Position numbers and translations under genes: made by a program. The notes below the pieces were generated by a model that was not told the origin of the DNA, made no database searches, and saw only the letters and a list, made by a program, of their open reading frames with translations. From contig NW_012236532.1 in the NCBI RefSeq assembly GCF_000787575.1, forward strand, positions 372,001-436,000: DNA of 64,000 nucleotides. Direction: 5' to 3'. How positions within the stretch are numbered: position 1 is the stretch's first letter; the number at the start of each line of letters is the position of its first letter. Below, piece by piece: positions 34,798 to 46,067 of the stretch. This DNA comes from Acytostelium subglobosum LB1 (taxonomy: Eukaryota; Evosea; Eumycetozoa; Acytosteliales; Acytosteliaceae).

Positions 34798-35577
34798 ATG
34801 ATGGAACAAGACTTGGAAAACTTAAGAATTGAAAATGATGATGAGTTTGCTGGAATAGAGGAGCTGACAAAGGAGGAGCTTATAGATACCATCAAGGATA
34901 TCCGAGAGGAGTACTTCGTACTCAAGGACAAGTATAGAAAGAATAAGGATTTGTTGGTTGACCGCAAAGCCGAGATTGATTTCCAGAGGAAGTTGTTGTC
35001 AGAGCGTGAGGACCTCCTGCTACAACTCCAATGGGACCCAAGCCAAGACAACAGTTACCTGACCCAGATTGGTGCCGAGAATGCCGACCAGGCCAACGAG
35101 CTCAAGGTCAAGCAAATGCTAGACCAGATGAGAATCATGGAGAAGGGAATATTCGATAGAGATGAGAAGATTGCCAGTCTACAAAAGATGGTAGAGACCT
35201 TAACTCTTAACCAGATCAACGGAGCCAACCTCCCATCACATACCGGCGGAATTGAGATGGTCAACTTGTCCAGTAACTCCAACAACACTACACCAACAGT
35301 GACTCCCCTGATGCCAACAGTCAGCAGGAGTATCTCTGATTATCCATTGGCCTACAAGCCCAAGGAGACTGTTGATGTCTCACTTCCATCTATTGAGGCA
35401 CCAGCTCTCTCCAGACAGCCATCCTTCTGGCAATCACCAACACAGTTCATCTCGTACTGGGTTGGATGGGGAGAGGGAGAGGAGAATGAGGACGAATCAA
35501 ACAACACCGAAGAAGTACCAACCATCATCACTGAAGACACCGTTCCAGAATTAACAACTGGAAATTCATCATCATAA
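34798..35577 (+). CDS. Coiled-coil protein, function unknown
   Basis: Single exon, 259 residues, starting ATG ATG GAA at 34798. Residues about 5-135 are predicted helical with heptads (ELIDTIKDIREEYFVLKDKY, ELKVKQMLDQMRIMEKGIF). After that comes an Asn/Ser/Thr linker. A short aromatic patch (PSFWQSPTQFISYWVGWG) at about 205-223 and a very acidic tail follow. No signal peptide or enzyme motif. The aromatic patch is amphipathic and could bind a membrane or partner; this is a guess. Confidence 0.7.
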   Translation: MMEQDLENLRIENDDEFAGIEELTKEELIDTIKDIREEYFVLKDKYRKNKDLLVDRKAEIDFQRKLLSEREDLLLQLQWDPSQDNSYLTQIGAENADQANELKVKQMLDQMRIMEKGIFDRDEKIASLQKMVETLTLNQINGANLPSHTGGIEMVNLSSNSNNTTPTVTPLMPTVSRSISDYPLAYKPKETVDVSLPSIEAPALSRQPSFWQSPTQFISYWVGWGEGEENEDESNNTEEVPTIITEDTVPELTTGNSSS

Positions 35578-36568
35578 TCCCGTCCCCTTCATTATCTTTG
35601 CCCAACCCTTCCACCTCTTCTACAATGGATACAATATAATATACATTGTGTATATACCTTATTAAATTAAAATCATAATATTAATTATTATTCCAAAACA
35701 ATCACTCCATCATTTGATCAATCATACACATTTTGCTGTCCACCAATACATAATTAATACTTTGAAAGCTCAAGACTCCACTTTGATTCATAATACAAAT
35801 AATAATAGCATCAGAAGTTAATAATACGAGTTTGGAAACAACGTTGATTCCAGTCAACTAAGAATTGTGTAAAAAGTCGGAAAACGAGTGTGGTTTGTTG
35901 TGTTGTCAACTGATTGATTGGTGGTTGAGTGTGCTTGTGTATGATTGAGAAGACCGTGAATACTCACTCGCTTGCTCACGATTGAAATGACTATTGAATG
36001 AATTCTTTAACTCACTCACTCTCGACTAATACACATACATACAAACAAACAAATAATTATTAATAAGAAGTACAAGACACAGAGATATATACAACTACAA
36101 CGAGATATACTGCCCACACTTCTTTGCTTGCTGCTGACCTCTTTACATCTCTCAGTTTGATCCAACACATCATCACCTAATCAATTCATCATCATCCTCA
36201 TTATTATCAACATCATCATCCATTCAAACACACATCTTGCTCAAGAAGATCTCATTGTTGCTGTGATCCTGCCCGTTAAATGATTTGCACCAACGTCATT
36301 GTCACTTGCTGCCTAGGTTTCTCTCTGTCCGTGTTTATGGGAGTTGACTAAGTAGGTCCACTGGAAGATAAATAATAATAATATTATCAAAGCCTTTGTG
36401 AGCGTGTGCGTGTCTCTGGAGAACACGCCATCAATCATTCAATCAATCAATCAAGTCAGCCAGAGTTGCCTGGCGCCATCATTATCAATCATTCAATCAA
36501 TTATTCCATCTCGCCATTGCCAGTCATCGCCAGCCAGTTTGGAAAAAAAGAAAATCATCGTAACAACA
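35578..36568. other. Intergenic, about 1 kb
   Basis: 3' flank of the coiled-coil gene and the long leader of the next gene. An open frame runs upstream of 36569 from 36398, but its residues come from TCAA repeats, so the start at 36569 is preferred. No RNA gene recognised. Confidence 0.5.
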
Positions 36569-36859
36569 ATGGAAGTATCACAGTATTATCAGCATCAATC
36601 ATTCTGCAACAAGTGTTGCAGAGTGATCAGAACACCAATGATCAGCATCGAGAGTGGACGCCGTAGAATGGACTACTGCTCAATGAGATGCTACTCAACG
36701 TGCAGCAACAAGAATAAGACCAAAGAACGGACTTTGTCCACCGGCAGTAACAACAGTAACACCAATATCAATATCATCAATGATCATGCTACCAACAACA
36801 ATGGCAGCAACAACAGTGGAATTAACAAATCCACTTATCCAAACATGTGTCTTGTATGA
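36569..36859 (+). CDS. Small zinc-finger protein resembling FCS-like (FLZ) fingers
   Basis: Single exon, 96 residues from the ATG at 36569. The core SFCNKCCRVIRT...DYCSMRCYSTC has the spacing C-x2-C-x20-C-S-x2-C, close to the FLZ consensus known from plants (C-x2-C-x~19-C-S-x-x-C). Cys just after the second ligand and a basic GRRR in the loop are further features. The rest is Asn/Ser low complexity. The coding frame continues in phase upstream to 36398, so a longer N-terminus is possible. A regulatory scaffold role is known for plant FLZ proteins, where they bind SnRK1; nothing here proves the same. MYM-type fingers are an alternative. Confidence 0.55.
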   Translation: MEVSQYYQHQSFCNKCCRVIRTPMISIESGRRRMDYCSMRCYSTCSNKNKTKERTLSTGSNNSNTNINIINDHATNNNGSNNSGINKSTYPNMCLV

Positions 36860-37027
36860 ACCATAATGCATACCAGTGTCCACGCCAAGTTGGACACCTT
36901 TCTCTTTCATTCATCCATCAATCAATCCAACAAGTCCAGTCATGTCCATTCACAATAAACCAGTCATTGACATTCACTTTGGACCATAGACGTCATTCCA
37001 AATGTAATCTTTCATTCATTCGTTCAA

Positions 37028-38436
37028 TCATTCAACCTTTACTCGCTTAACATCACTGTCTCCAGTGTGCTTGTTCTTGAGTGATTGGAAGTATTCCTTG
37101 TAATCATTGGGTAGAATACTTGTTGTTGTTGATGATGATGATGATCCAGTGCCATCCTTCTCTGTTGTTGATGGTGTTGACGATGACTCCTCCACTTCAA
37201 AGAGGATGAGGTTTGGATGATTGAATTGTAATTGATACTGCTTATCAGAGTGAGTTGACCGCTTGATGAATGACAAGATCTCGTGACCTTTGAGTAGACA
37301 CTCGTTCTGACTCCATTTGCCACCAACCATTGATGGTATGTCAAGTGTACGTATCTCTGTAAGTTTGTTCACTACCATATTGCTATCTTTGAATCCAAAG
37401 ACAATGCGTCCAACACCTGCCAGATAAGATTGCAACCAACATGTAAACAACTTGAATCTCTCGAATGTATGTTTGGCCTTGTCATCCTTGATCTCATTGG
37501 CTGTCTTTAGCTCCACATATTCAGTCTTCTCTGCTGCTGCTGCTGCTGCTGCTTCCGTTGTTGTATCCTCGTCAGACTCCAACTTCCTCTTCACTGAATG
37601 ATGTTGTTGTTGTGTTTGTGATTGTGGTTGTTGCTGTGTCGAAGCAATGCAACAATCAATCTCAGCCGCCAGAACAATCCTGAATGTATGATGAGTCAGT
37701 GATCAACCAATCATTCAATCATTCATTCATTCATACATACTTATGTCCTTTCAGTTCAGTCTGTACGATTGAGCAATACTTCAGGTCAGTGTCGTCTGAC
37801 ATGCAGTACTGCTCAAACTTGAAGCCTCCATAGACTGACTTGGCATGGTGGTCATCATCGAACTTCTCCTGTTTGAAGTTGATACCAAGATGTACAGTGT
37901 TATCCAATCTCTCAATGTCAATTGTCCAAGGATTCCTATTGATGCAAGTACCGAATATCTTGTTTAGGTTATTCCTATATGTTATAAAGTCTACCTTAGT
38001 TACCTATTCATTCGTTCGTTCGTTCAATGGTTAGTAATGTGTAATCACAATGCAATGATTGATTGATTGATCATCAGTATACTTACATCATATTTCTTAT
38101 CGGAGAGAGTTGATAGAATTGGAGCAAGAGGTGATGGTCCATTGACAGGTACATTGTCAATGTTGTATCCAACAGTCAGATCACATGGTAACTCTGGTTG
38201 TTTATATTTGTTCTGTTGTTTGTTGATGATGATGTAAGTATGTCTAAAGATGATGATGACAATGATAATGATGTCGTTGTTGTTGGGATAGTACCTACGA
38301 TCACTGGTGGGAACACATTGTTATCTGCATCATAACTAAATGTACCTATCTCGACAGGTTGTGCGATTGTAGTCTTTAGGTACCTGTTGGCGGACTTGGT
38401 CAAGTCGTATATGTTGACCGAGAGTACCTGCTTCAT
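37028..38436 (-). CDS. DXO/RAI1 family decapping and NAD-cap exonuclease
   Basis: Four exons: 38436-38299, 38212-38087, 38003-37741 and 37679-37028; 392 residues (the first junction may be off by one base). The family blocks are all present: PVEIGTFSYDADN near the start, VDFITYRNNL, NRNPWTIDIERL, GGFKFEQYC (GYxFE motif), VLAAEIDCC (ExD motif, metal-binding) and YVELKTA (ELK motif), then GRIVFGFKD. These acidic residues coordinate the two metals of DXO/RAI1, which remove incomplete or NAD caps from mRNA and, for RAI1, pair with Xrn2/Rat1. The insertion between ExD and ELK is Gln/Ala-rich. The Ser/Thr stretch near the C-terminus is low complexity. No targeting signal; probably nuclear. Confidence 0.9.
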
Positions 38437-38952
38437 TGTTGTCTATGTGTGTATGATTGTATGTGTGTATGAATGAATGAGTTGAAATTCGATTCGAAAG
38501 TCTGGTTCATTCACAGAAGATGACGCAAGTCACGCGTGAGGTTAGAGAGAATAGGTCCATCCATCAATCCATCCGAACGAATTGGATGAATGGCATTGGG
38601 GGTTCAACAACCATTTAGAGATAATAAACCCTCAGGTGTCAATTTAGCGATGAGGGTGTGTGAGGTGTGTGTGAAGTGTTTAATTGACTTGTCAACATCA
38701 ACATCACTCACAATGAGGGGTTGAATGACAAGTAATGTGATTCAAATAATTATACACATTCAACATCATCAATGCTTCATTTGAACACTTTGAACAAATA
38801 ATATATATTATACATATATTATTATCTCTTATTTACATATAATATTATAACTTACATACCATTTAGTAAAAGCACAACTTTAGGCCGAGTTTGAACTTCA
38901 TTCTTTATTATTTTTATTACATCAATCAATCAATCAAACATACAAAGAAAGA
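38437..38952. other. Divergent promoter between DXO and MINDY genes
   Basis: AT-rich in the second half (ATATATTATACATATATTATTA at about 38801-38822, quoted only as a location), TCAATCAATCAATC just before the MINDY start. No gene seen. Confidence 0.5.
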
Positions 38953-40789
38953 ATGAGCGAGTCATTAGTAGATTTATCATCACCTATTCCTGCAACTATA
39001 TCGAATGATGGTACTTCAACAACAACAACAACTACTACAACAACAGCAACAAAGGATGAGAAAGAAAATACAAAGCCACAATCAGAGACCTTTAGTGTAA
39101 AGTCAATCACGTTTCAGGATAAGAAGAGAAACATTGTTACACAGAAGGAGAATGGTCCTTGTCCATTGATTGCCCTTGCAAACGTACTCTCATTGAGGGG
39201 ACGTATCGAACTGCCCGAGAGACCAATCACCTACGACGACCTGGTGATGACAATTGGTTCCTATCTACTTGAGGATGCTCCAAATGTATGTCTTGTCTAC
39301 TCCACCCTCATGTAATCGATGTGCCTTGATTGACTGACTCACTCAATCATGTTGAATAGCAATTCCAGAATGGACAATCACAGTTTGAGCATGAGATAAA
39401 GATGAACCAATCAATGAATATACTGCCATCATTGGTCAATGGACTGATATTGGATATCAGGTTCACTGGGTAAGTGCCTGACCCATCCGTGCGACACTCC
39501 AACCAACATCTCCTAACTTAACACATTGCTTTAGCATTAGGGACTTTGATACAAGATCATGCGACATCAATATCTTTGACTTGTTGAATATTGAGTTGGT
39601 ACACGGATGGTTGGTCGATCCTCAGGATGTTGAGCTCACCTCCTTGGTCGGTGAAATGACTTACAATCAGATCGTGGAGAAGCTATACATGACGCAGCAT
39701 CAGAACAATAAGAAGAAGGAAGGAAGCTCATCAACAGCGACTTCCCCATCTATGCCCACAGCTGCACCAGCTGTATCATCATCATCATCAACATCAACAA
39801 GCAATGGTAAAGATAAGGATAAGTCATTCTTTGATGAGTTTGATCCAATACCATCAGTTCACTATCCATCACTGTCAAGTGAGCCTGCTCCATCATCGTC
39901 ATCATCGAGCAGCACGACAACAACTACCACGTCCACGACATCAACCACATCGACATCCACAACGACAACCAGTCCACAATTAACAATGAGCGACAAGGCA
40001 AAGGCCAAACAACCAATGGACAAGTTTGGCTTCCCAAGCGATATACTCACACCAGAGGAGGATGCCATATACTCTAGTGGAGTGGCCAAGGATGATCTGT
40101 CTGGCGACATGCGCATTGCCCAGTTCCTCAAGGACACATCCTCTCAGCTGTCCTACCACGGTCTATGCGAGCTCCACACGCATCTTGCCGAGGGCCAGTT
40201 ATCCATCCTCTTCCGTAACAATCACTTCTGCACACTGTACAAATTCAATAACGAGCTCTATCAACTCATCACTGATGAGGGCTACATCAACGAGCCCGTA
40301 GTATGGGAGAGACTGTCCCAGGTATGTATCCCCTCACCCTCTCACCCTCCCCTTCAAAGTGTCATCCCCAAGTCGACTAACCCTCTCCCATACACATCCA
40401 CACAACTAGATCAATGGAGACACCGACTACCTCCAACATGACTTTACTCCATTCTCCAAGATGGACCCATTCTCAACATTCCATCAAGGCAAGGGCAGTC
40501 CTCCACCTGCCAACCCAACAGAGTTCATGACGGACGAGGAATATGCCAAGTACTTGAGCGAGCAACCAACTAATGCTCATGACACAGAGTAAGTAGATGT
40601 AGTGAGTGGCATGCGTCAAGACATCCCAGTTACTAACCATTGAAAATTAGCCGAGACTTTGCATTGGCACTCCAGTTACAGAATCAAGAGAACCAGAAGA
40701 AGGCCCCAAAGAAGTCGTCAAAGCCAGATAAGGATAAAGAGAAGGAGAAGGACAAGGATGGCAAAGAGAAGAAGTGTAAGCTTCAATAA
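38953..40789 (+). CDS. MINDY-1/2 (FAM63) family deubiquitinase
   Basis: Five exons: 38953-39285, 39360-39469, 39535-40321, 40410-40588 and 40651-40789; 515 residues. KENGPCPLIALANVLSLRG holds the catalytic Cys in the QxNGPCPL setting of MINDY enzymes. ELVHGWLVDPQ is a second family block. LSILFRNNHFCTLYKF carries the catalytic His. GDTDYLQHDFTPF follows, then DFALALQLQNQEN, which is a ubiquitin-interacting (MIU/UIM-type) helix as in human MINDY-1. MINDY proteins trim K48-linked ubiquitin chains. The tail is Lys-rich and ends KKCKLQ, a possible CaaX box. Between the two halves is a Ser/Thr-rich insertion (about 39735-39980). Splice phases all close. Confidence 0.92.
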
Positions 40790-40910
40790 AGTGTATATAG
40801 ATCCAATGACAATGACAATAACAATGAGCATGGTCCAATCAATGATCATGATGATGATTATATCTGTTCGTTTGTAATTATATATTTGATGGAGTTATGA
40901 TCCAATGTGT

Positions 40911-41625
40911 TTATGATGTCAACCTCATGCAATCACTGACGAGGTAGAAGTTCTGGCTGACTGGGTCTTTACCCAGTACCAATGTCTGATGGAAGTTGTG
41001 TGTCGCTGTGTCTGCAAACGTGACCTTGCCTGTGACAATGATCAATACTGAGACGATCTGTTTGCTTTGTGATGGTCCTCCTGTTGTTGTTGTGTCATCA
41101 ATGTTGATTGAGTTAGTGAATGAATGAAGAGCATGCAATGTCATTATAACAACATACCCAGTGTATATTGTGCGTCGTAGGTCTCTACTTTGTGACTGGT
41201 CTTTGGTACCTCTTTGTAGAGACTCTCAATCATTTGCATGCCTCTGAGTTCTGTACCATTCCATGCTACTAGACTGTTGTCTTTGTATAGTTTCATCAAG
41301 TTCTATTGTAGTAATAGTAGTCCTTTTGAGTTAGAGCTGTTTGTTTTCATGATCGCTATCGCATGTCGCTCGTAATCGTCCAATCTAATCGCATTCGCAT
41401 ACCGTTCTGTCTGTATCTATAAAGTTATAATAGTTTTGCTACATCATTGATTGATTGATTGTTAGAACTAACCTACGATACTACTTGTAGAGATAACGAC
41501 GACATTGATCATACTTTAACGAAAGCCTCTGCATTCTGACATGTTGTAAAGACGTATTCCATTTGCTTTGCCTTGATGGGGTCGTCAGCCTCCTCTTCAT
41601 TATGTGAGTCAAGATCTTTGAACAT
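40911..41625 (-). CDS. NTF2-like export factor, NXT1/p15 type
   Basis: Four exons: 41625-41515, 41438-41403, 41302-41158 and 41080-40911; 153 residues. The 36-base exon 2 (QNYYNFIDTDRT) is essential for the NTF2 start: CQNAEAFVK-QNYYNFIDTDR-NLMKLYKDNSLVAWNGTELRG. The protein continues with IVSVLIIVTGKVTF, and FHQTLVLGKDPVSQNFYLVSD, the family's last two strands. NXT1 pairs with NXF1/TAP to export mRNA through nuclear pores; NTF2 itself imports Ran-GDP. The WNG and long acidic N-terminus favour NXT1, but the distinction is not certain. It is one of the smallest multi-exon genes here. Confidence 0.88.
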
Positions 41626-42657
41626 TGTAGTTGTTATTACTGAAGTGTATCTGTATCTGTATATATGTATGTGTATATATGTATAAGTTATCAAACAATT
41701 ATTTGTATGCTTTGATTGTAGAATGCAGAATCAGGTCCACGTCAACTCAATTCTCAGTTTCAAAGTCGACAAAGCAACACGAAGTCGTTTGAACAAACAC
41801 CCCTCAACCCTTCATTCTTTCATCAATCTAGAGTATCAGATGCCAAACAGATTATAACAATACAATGAATGATGTAATAAGTATGTAAAATAATGTAATT
41901 AGTCAATTCATTCACTAATCATCAAAATCGTCATCTTGAGAAGGAATGATGATTTAATGATTGACAATAAACAAACAAACAAACAAACAAATAATGACAT
42001 TGTTGATCATTGAATTGAAGTGATTGGTTAATTACTCTCGATAAGTTGCCGAAAAGACAAACAGTTGCTGGTTCCGCCCATTCTTTACCCTTCCACATTC
42101 TCAACCAATCACCTCGAGGTTGTTGTACCCAGGGTCATGTACACCTACAACCCAATCTTATTGACAAAGTTACAAGCAATTGCATACGGACCAGCAAAGG
42201 AAGTGCCTAGGACTATCTTGCAATTGCACTTAAGTCATGATCAAGTATTACAGTACTTAAGGGCTTTGCCAAGATATTTTAATATCATCTTGAGGTGCGA
42301 GCTGCTTATGACCCAGTGACCTGGTCGAACTATGGGAGAATAGGGCCGAATCAATTGCCCCCTCACTCGGGCCGCAAAGCGATCACACTCACACACTCAC
42401 TTCAAGATGAACAAAAAAAATCAAGGCCTAAGATGCCTCGAGTTTATCGCACCCCCTCCCTTTCACTTGCACACCTCGCACATTCAATCACAAAGGATTG
42501 GGTCTGAATCAATGATACAGAGATAGTGATGAGAGAGAACTCTAGATAATCTTCCATTTGTTCATCTTTATCTTACATATTCAAACATTCAATCAGTCAA
42601 TCAAACATATTATATACAAGTACATCTTGAAAGATAATTCCACGCTCGTAGTATAGG
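41626..42657. other. Divergent intergenic region, about 1 kb
   Basis: This lies between the NXT-like gene (minus) and dapF (plus). There is a (CAAA)n tract at about 41970-41993. The open frame at 42065-42319 opens with TTG and is not supported by codon use. No RNA gene recognised. Confidence 0.5.
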
Positions 42658-44119
42658 ATGAGGATGTATCAGAATGGTCTCAATACGAGAGACCATAATG
42701 ATGACAACAACAAAAATGACAATGACAAAGTTACAACAATGTATAGGATTAGATTCACAAAGATGCACGGTGCTGGCAATGACTTTGTATTGTTTAAGCG
42801 CGAGAATGTCAAACGAATCATTACTTCCTCATCCTTCGAAGAACATCAACATATCAATGGCAATGGAAACAGCAATGGTCATGGTAATGGTCATGGCAAT
42901 GGCACTGTAAATGGACATGGCAATGGTAATGGCAAACATCATAATGATTATGGACATGAACCTCTGTCATTGGACGAACTATCATATATATCCAAATCAA
43001 TTGCCAATCGAAAGCTTGGAGTTGGGTGCGATCAGGTGATCATCGTCACTGATGCCCCATCACCAAAGTCAGATTACGAAATGTTGATATACAATCAAGA
43101 TGGAAGTGTTGTAAGTACCTCATCAACCATGCATTCATTGACACATTCACTCACTAACTAGCTCTTGACAACATGTAGGCAACAATGTGTGGCAATGGAG
43201 TTAGATGCTTCTCAAAGTATATAACAGATAATAGGATACCATCTGTGTATATGATGGATGGCGGTAACAATGTTGATGAAGTGTATGAGGAAAGAATGTT
43301 CCAGAGGGTACACACATTGGCTGGCATTATAATCACATATCCATTGGCACAATCCACCTATGGACTGACCAAACTGATCAAGGTCAACATGGGTTCGCCA
43401 TTGGTTCTCAAGACCAATGCGCCACCTTCACTTGCCTCACTGAGTAGTCCGGAGCCACCAACAACGACCACGACAAAAGAGGATAACCGTGTGATTCTAA
43501 CACCGATCACTGGTCAAATGTATTATTCAAAGACGATCAATGTTTTGGGGATGGCCACTACCACATGTACATCATCATCAACATCATCAAGTGCGGCAAT
43601 TACCTTATTCCAATGTATATTAGTATCAATGGGTAATCCACATTGTGTCGTGTTCCTGGAAGACAATATCAAACTTGGTAGCCTACCGACCGACACATCT
43701 CTCGACACCTTGGACATTGCTGATATTGGCAAGAAGATTGAAGCCGATCCAATCTTTATCGATAGTTGTAACGTTGAGTTTGTCACTGTATGTACCAATC
43801 ACTTAATCAATCATTCAATTAATCAATCCATGATGCTAACCTGATCAATCAATCAATGGAACAGATTGTCGGTCCTGGAAAAGTTAGAGCCAGAGTATGG
43901 GAGAGGGGAACTGGAGAGACTTTGGCATGTGGAACAGGTGCATGTGCTGTGGCAGTCGCTTCAATCTTGACTGGAAAGTGCCAGGTTGACGAGACTGTAT
44001 CGATCAATATGCCTGGAGGTGAACTGCTGATTGATTGGAACCAGCAAGAGGGCAAGGTCTACAAGACTGGACCTGCAACGACGGTCTTCACATCAGAGAT
44101 TGACATTGTTGTTGTCTGA
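42658..44119 (+). CDS. dapF: Diaminopimelate epimerase (DapF)
   Basis: Three exons: 42658-43110, 43179-43787 and 43865-44119; 438 residues (start could be the ATG at 42739). Both DapF half-domains are clear: FTKMHGAGNDFVLF at the N-terminus, MCGNGVRCFSKYI with the first catalytic Cys, SMGNPHCVVFLED, and GTGETLACGTGACAVAVAS with the second catalytic Cys. DapF interconverts LL- and meso-diaminopimelate in bacterial and plant lysine synthesis. The usual bacterial length is about 275; extra length here comes from Gly/Asn/His repeats after the first motif, a Thr/Ser insertion and a short N-terminal extension. Introns and low-complexity inserts show that it is an integrated amoebal gene. Why a phagotroph keeps it is open. 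Confidence 0.93.
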
Positions 44120-44264
44120 ATGAATTGAGCAGCGTTGCTCTTTATAACTTTATATTATATTATTATATATATACTCCAAATATACATTACACATCAATGA
44201 ATCAAGCAATTGATGTTGTTGACAACAAGTTTGGTCATGCGTGCGTGTCGGTGTGTCAGTCACA

Positions 44265-45143
44265 TCATGACTGTGACTGTGTAGGCTTGCCTTCCATCTT
44301 ATTCTTGAGGCCTGCCAACCACTTGTCCTCTGGCAACAGTGTTGCCCATATTGGTTTGTAGTCAATCTTGATATCCTTCATGCATTCCTTGATCAAGTCC
44401 ACATGATCTGGTGGGAACATCTTATCCCTACTCAGTACCATATGTCCCTTTTCATTCCTCTCGCAGAACTCTATCGGTTTGTCCTTGTTGTCAATGTTGT
44501 TGTTGTTGTTGTTGTCAGGTTGTTGATTCTCATATTGTGTGAATGGATCGGATGCATCAGATGTAAAGAGAGGATCATCCTTGAATAGGATGTTGTTGCT
44601 ATTGACCCTCAGGTCATCGAGACCGCCACTGTCTGTACCGTCTTGAATGGTGTCGCCACTGCCACTATGAAATTCGCTCGAGTGCGTTGTAAAGTCTGTG
44701 AACTCTTCGTTGAGGAACTGATTGTTCAGCTCTATCTGTCTTCTTATCTCCTCTTCCCTCTGTCTCTTTGCAGCTGCAGGATCAACTACTCTAGAGTCAT
44801 CATCATCGCTCTCCACATCAGATTGTAAACCAATGTCATTGTCAGGTATCAATTGAAAACCTGTATAGTCATCTATGTGTTGATTGTTGTTTTGTTAGGT
44901 CATCGTATCACATCCATTCATTCAATCGATTGATTGATTCTACATACTTTGCTCACTTTCATTATCACTATCACTTTCATATGTATTATTATTACTATTA
45001 CTGTGTTTGGTTGTTGTTGTTGTTGTTGTAGTTGATGTATTATTCATTATATATATCTCTTTGTTTATTTGTATCACTTTTACAAATGAATCACCAACAT
45101 CAGAATTATAGTTTTGATAGTTCAAACTCAAATTAGTTGTCAT
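44265..45143 (-). CDS. MEA1-like acidic protein
   Basis: Two exons, 45143-44948 and 44872-44265 (or 44857 start with the alternative acceptor 15 bases on); 267 residues. The C-terminal 50 residues PPDHVDLIKECMKDI...PIWATLLPEDKWLAGL resemble the end of animal MEA1 (male-enhanced antigen 1), which has PxHVELVKxxM...W. The N-terminal two thirds are Asn/Thr/Ser/Asp low complexity with an acidic cluster (SDVESDDDDS) and a charged helix (AAKRQREEEIRRQIELNN). No membrane or catalytic motif. MEA1's molecular role is poorly known, so nothing further is claimed. Confidence 0.65.
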
Positions 45144-45356
45144 TCTAGAATATGACTACTTGAACTTATTCTATTTATTAGTTGGAGTCGGTTGATACTG
45201 GGGAAGATCTACCCAACTTTGACAAAGTGAAAGTATTTAATTAATGAAATTATTAATACAAATACCTTTATAATCTAATGTACAAGCGGAACCCGAGGAA
45301 GATGAAGTTAACTCTGGTTTGAACCAATCTTTTAATATATTATATATATTAATAAA
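45144..45356. other. Short intergenic stretch before the broken coiled-coil gene
   Basis: AT-rich sequence with ATATATTATATATATT at about 45336-45351 ahead of the ATG at 45357. A short stretch near 45290-45325 (GAACCCGAGGAAGATGAAG) looks compositionally different and may be older coding remnant; this is not certain. Confidence 0.3.
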
Positions 45357-46067
45357 ATGGTAAACAAACCTATTAATCAAAATACCAATAACAACATTAT
45401 AAACCTTCATAACAATGTGTTAGCTGCAATAAACAACTTACAAGGACAAATTAAAACCCAGAATAATACCATCAACAACCTCCAGGAACAAATAACAACC
45501 CAGAATATTACTATCAACAACTTACAGGGGTAAATAACAACCCAGAATAATACAATCGACAACCTACAGGGACAAATAACCATCCAGAACCACACCATCA
45601 ACAACCTTCAAACTCAACTAACAACTCATAATAACAACCTGCAGCGCCAAATAACAACGAGGAACAACAACATCAATATCCTAGAAGCTCATATAACAGC
45701 TCAAAATGAAACAATCATGAACCTAGAAGCCCTAGCAGCACCGATGTTACACACCATTAACCTACTACGTCTTGACAATCGGAATACAGTTTCTCGCGCC
45801 TAGATAGTAATAAGGAACCAGAATAATAGAATCAACAACCTCCAAGACCAATTAACAAATATTCCTGAGGCGGTCACCCGAAGACAAGTTGTTGCCAGGT
45901 ACCAGAATAGCACTATCAACTTCATGAGGGAACAAATCTCTACAACCTTGAGAATCTTTGGCAGGAGTCTGAGGAACATTTGGGTATCGTTGATTTTGGT
46001 GCTGATAATGTTTATCCTTCATTGGGTTGTCTTCTCTTCGACAACTAGATACCAAAGATTTAGTTAA
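45357..46067 (+). pseudogene. Broken gene: 14-residue coiled-coil repeats plus C-terminal membrane helix
   Basis: One frame runs 237 codons from ATG 45357 to TAA 46067 but holds two internal stops, TAA at 45531 and TAG at 45801. On both sides it reads as one protein: NNLQGQIKTQNNTI, NNLQEQITTQNITI, NNLQG-stop-ITTQNNTI, DNLQGQITIQNHTI, NNLQTQLTTHN and so on, a two-heptad repeat. It ends in SLRNIWVSLILVLIMFILHW, a membrane helix, then VVFSSTTRYQRFS. In the repeat register the first stop falls where other units have Gln (CAA), and the second is compatible with CAG. Each piece is below 80 codons or lacks ATG, so it is easily missed. It could be a decayed gene, a sequencing artefact, or rarely a read-through or edited message. 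I do not recognise the family. Confidence 0.65.
45432..45725 (+). repeat. 42-base tandem repeats (14 codons)
   Basis: About six to seven diverged units of AACAACCTACAGGGACAAAT-type sequence encode NNLQxQITTQNNTI. Divergence is mostly synonymous or conservative, implying past selection on the heptad pattern. Confidence 0.8.

Noticed and set aside
36398-36568. In-frame N-terminal extension of the FLZ-like protein
   Set aside because: Residues come from TCAA repeats and the ATG at 36569 sits in a CA-rich context like other starts here.
42065-42319. 84-residue open frame between NXT-like and dapF genes
   Set aside because: Opens with TTG, lies in a divergent promoter region and shows no recognisable domain.
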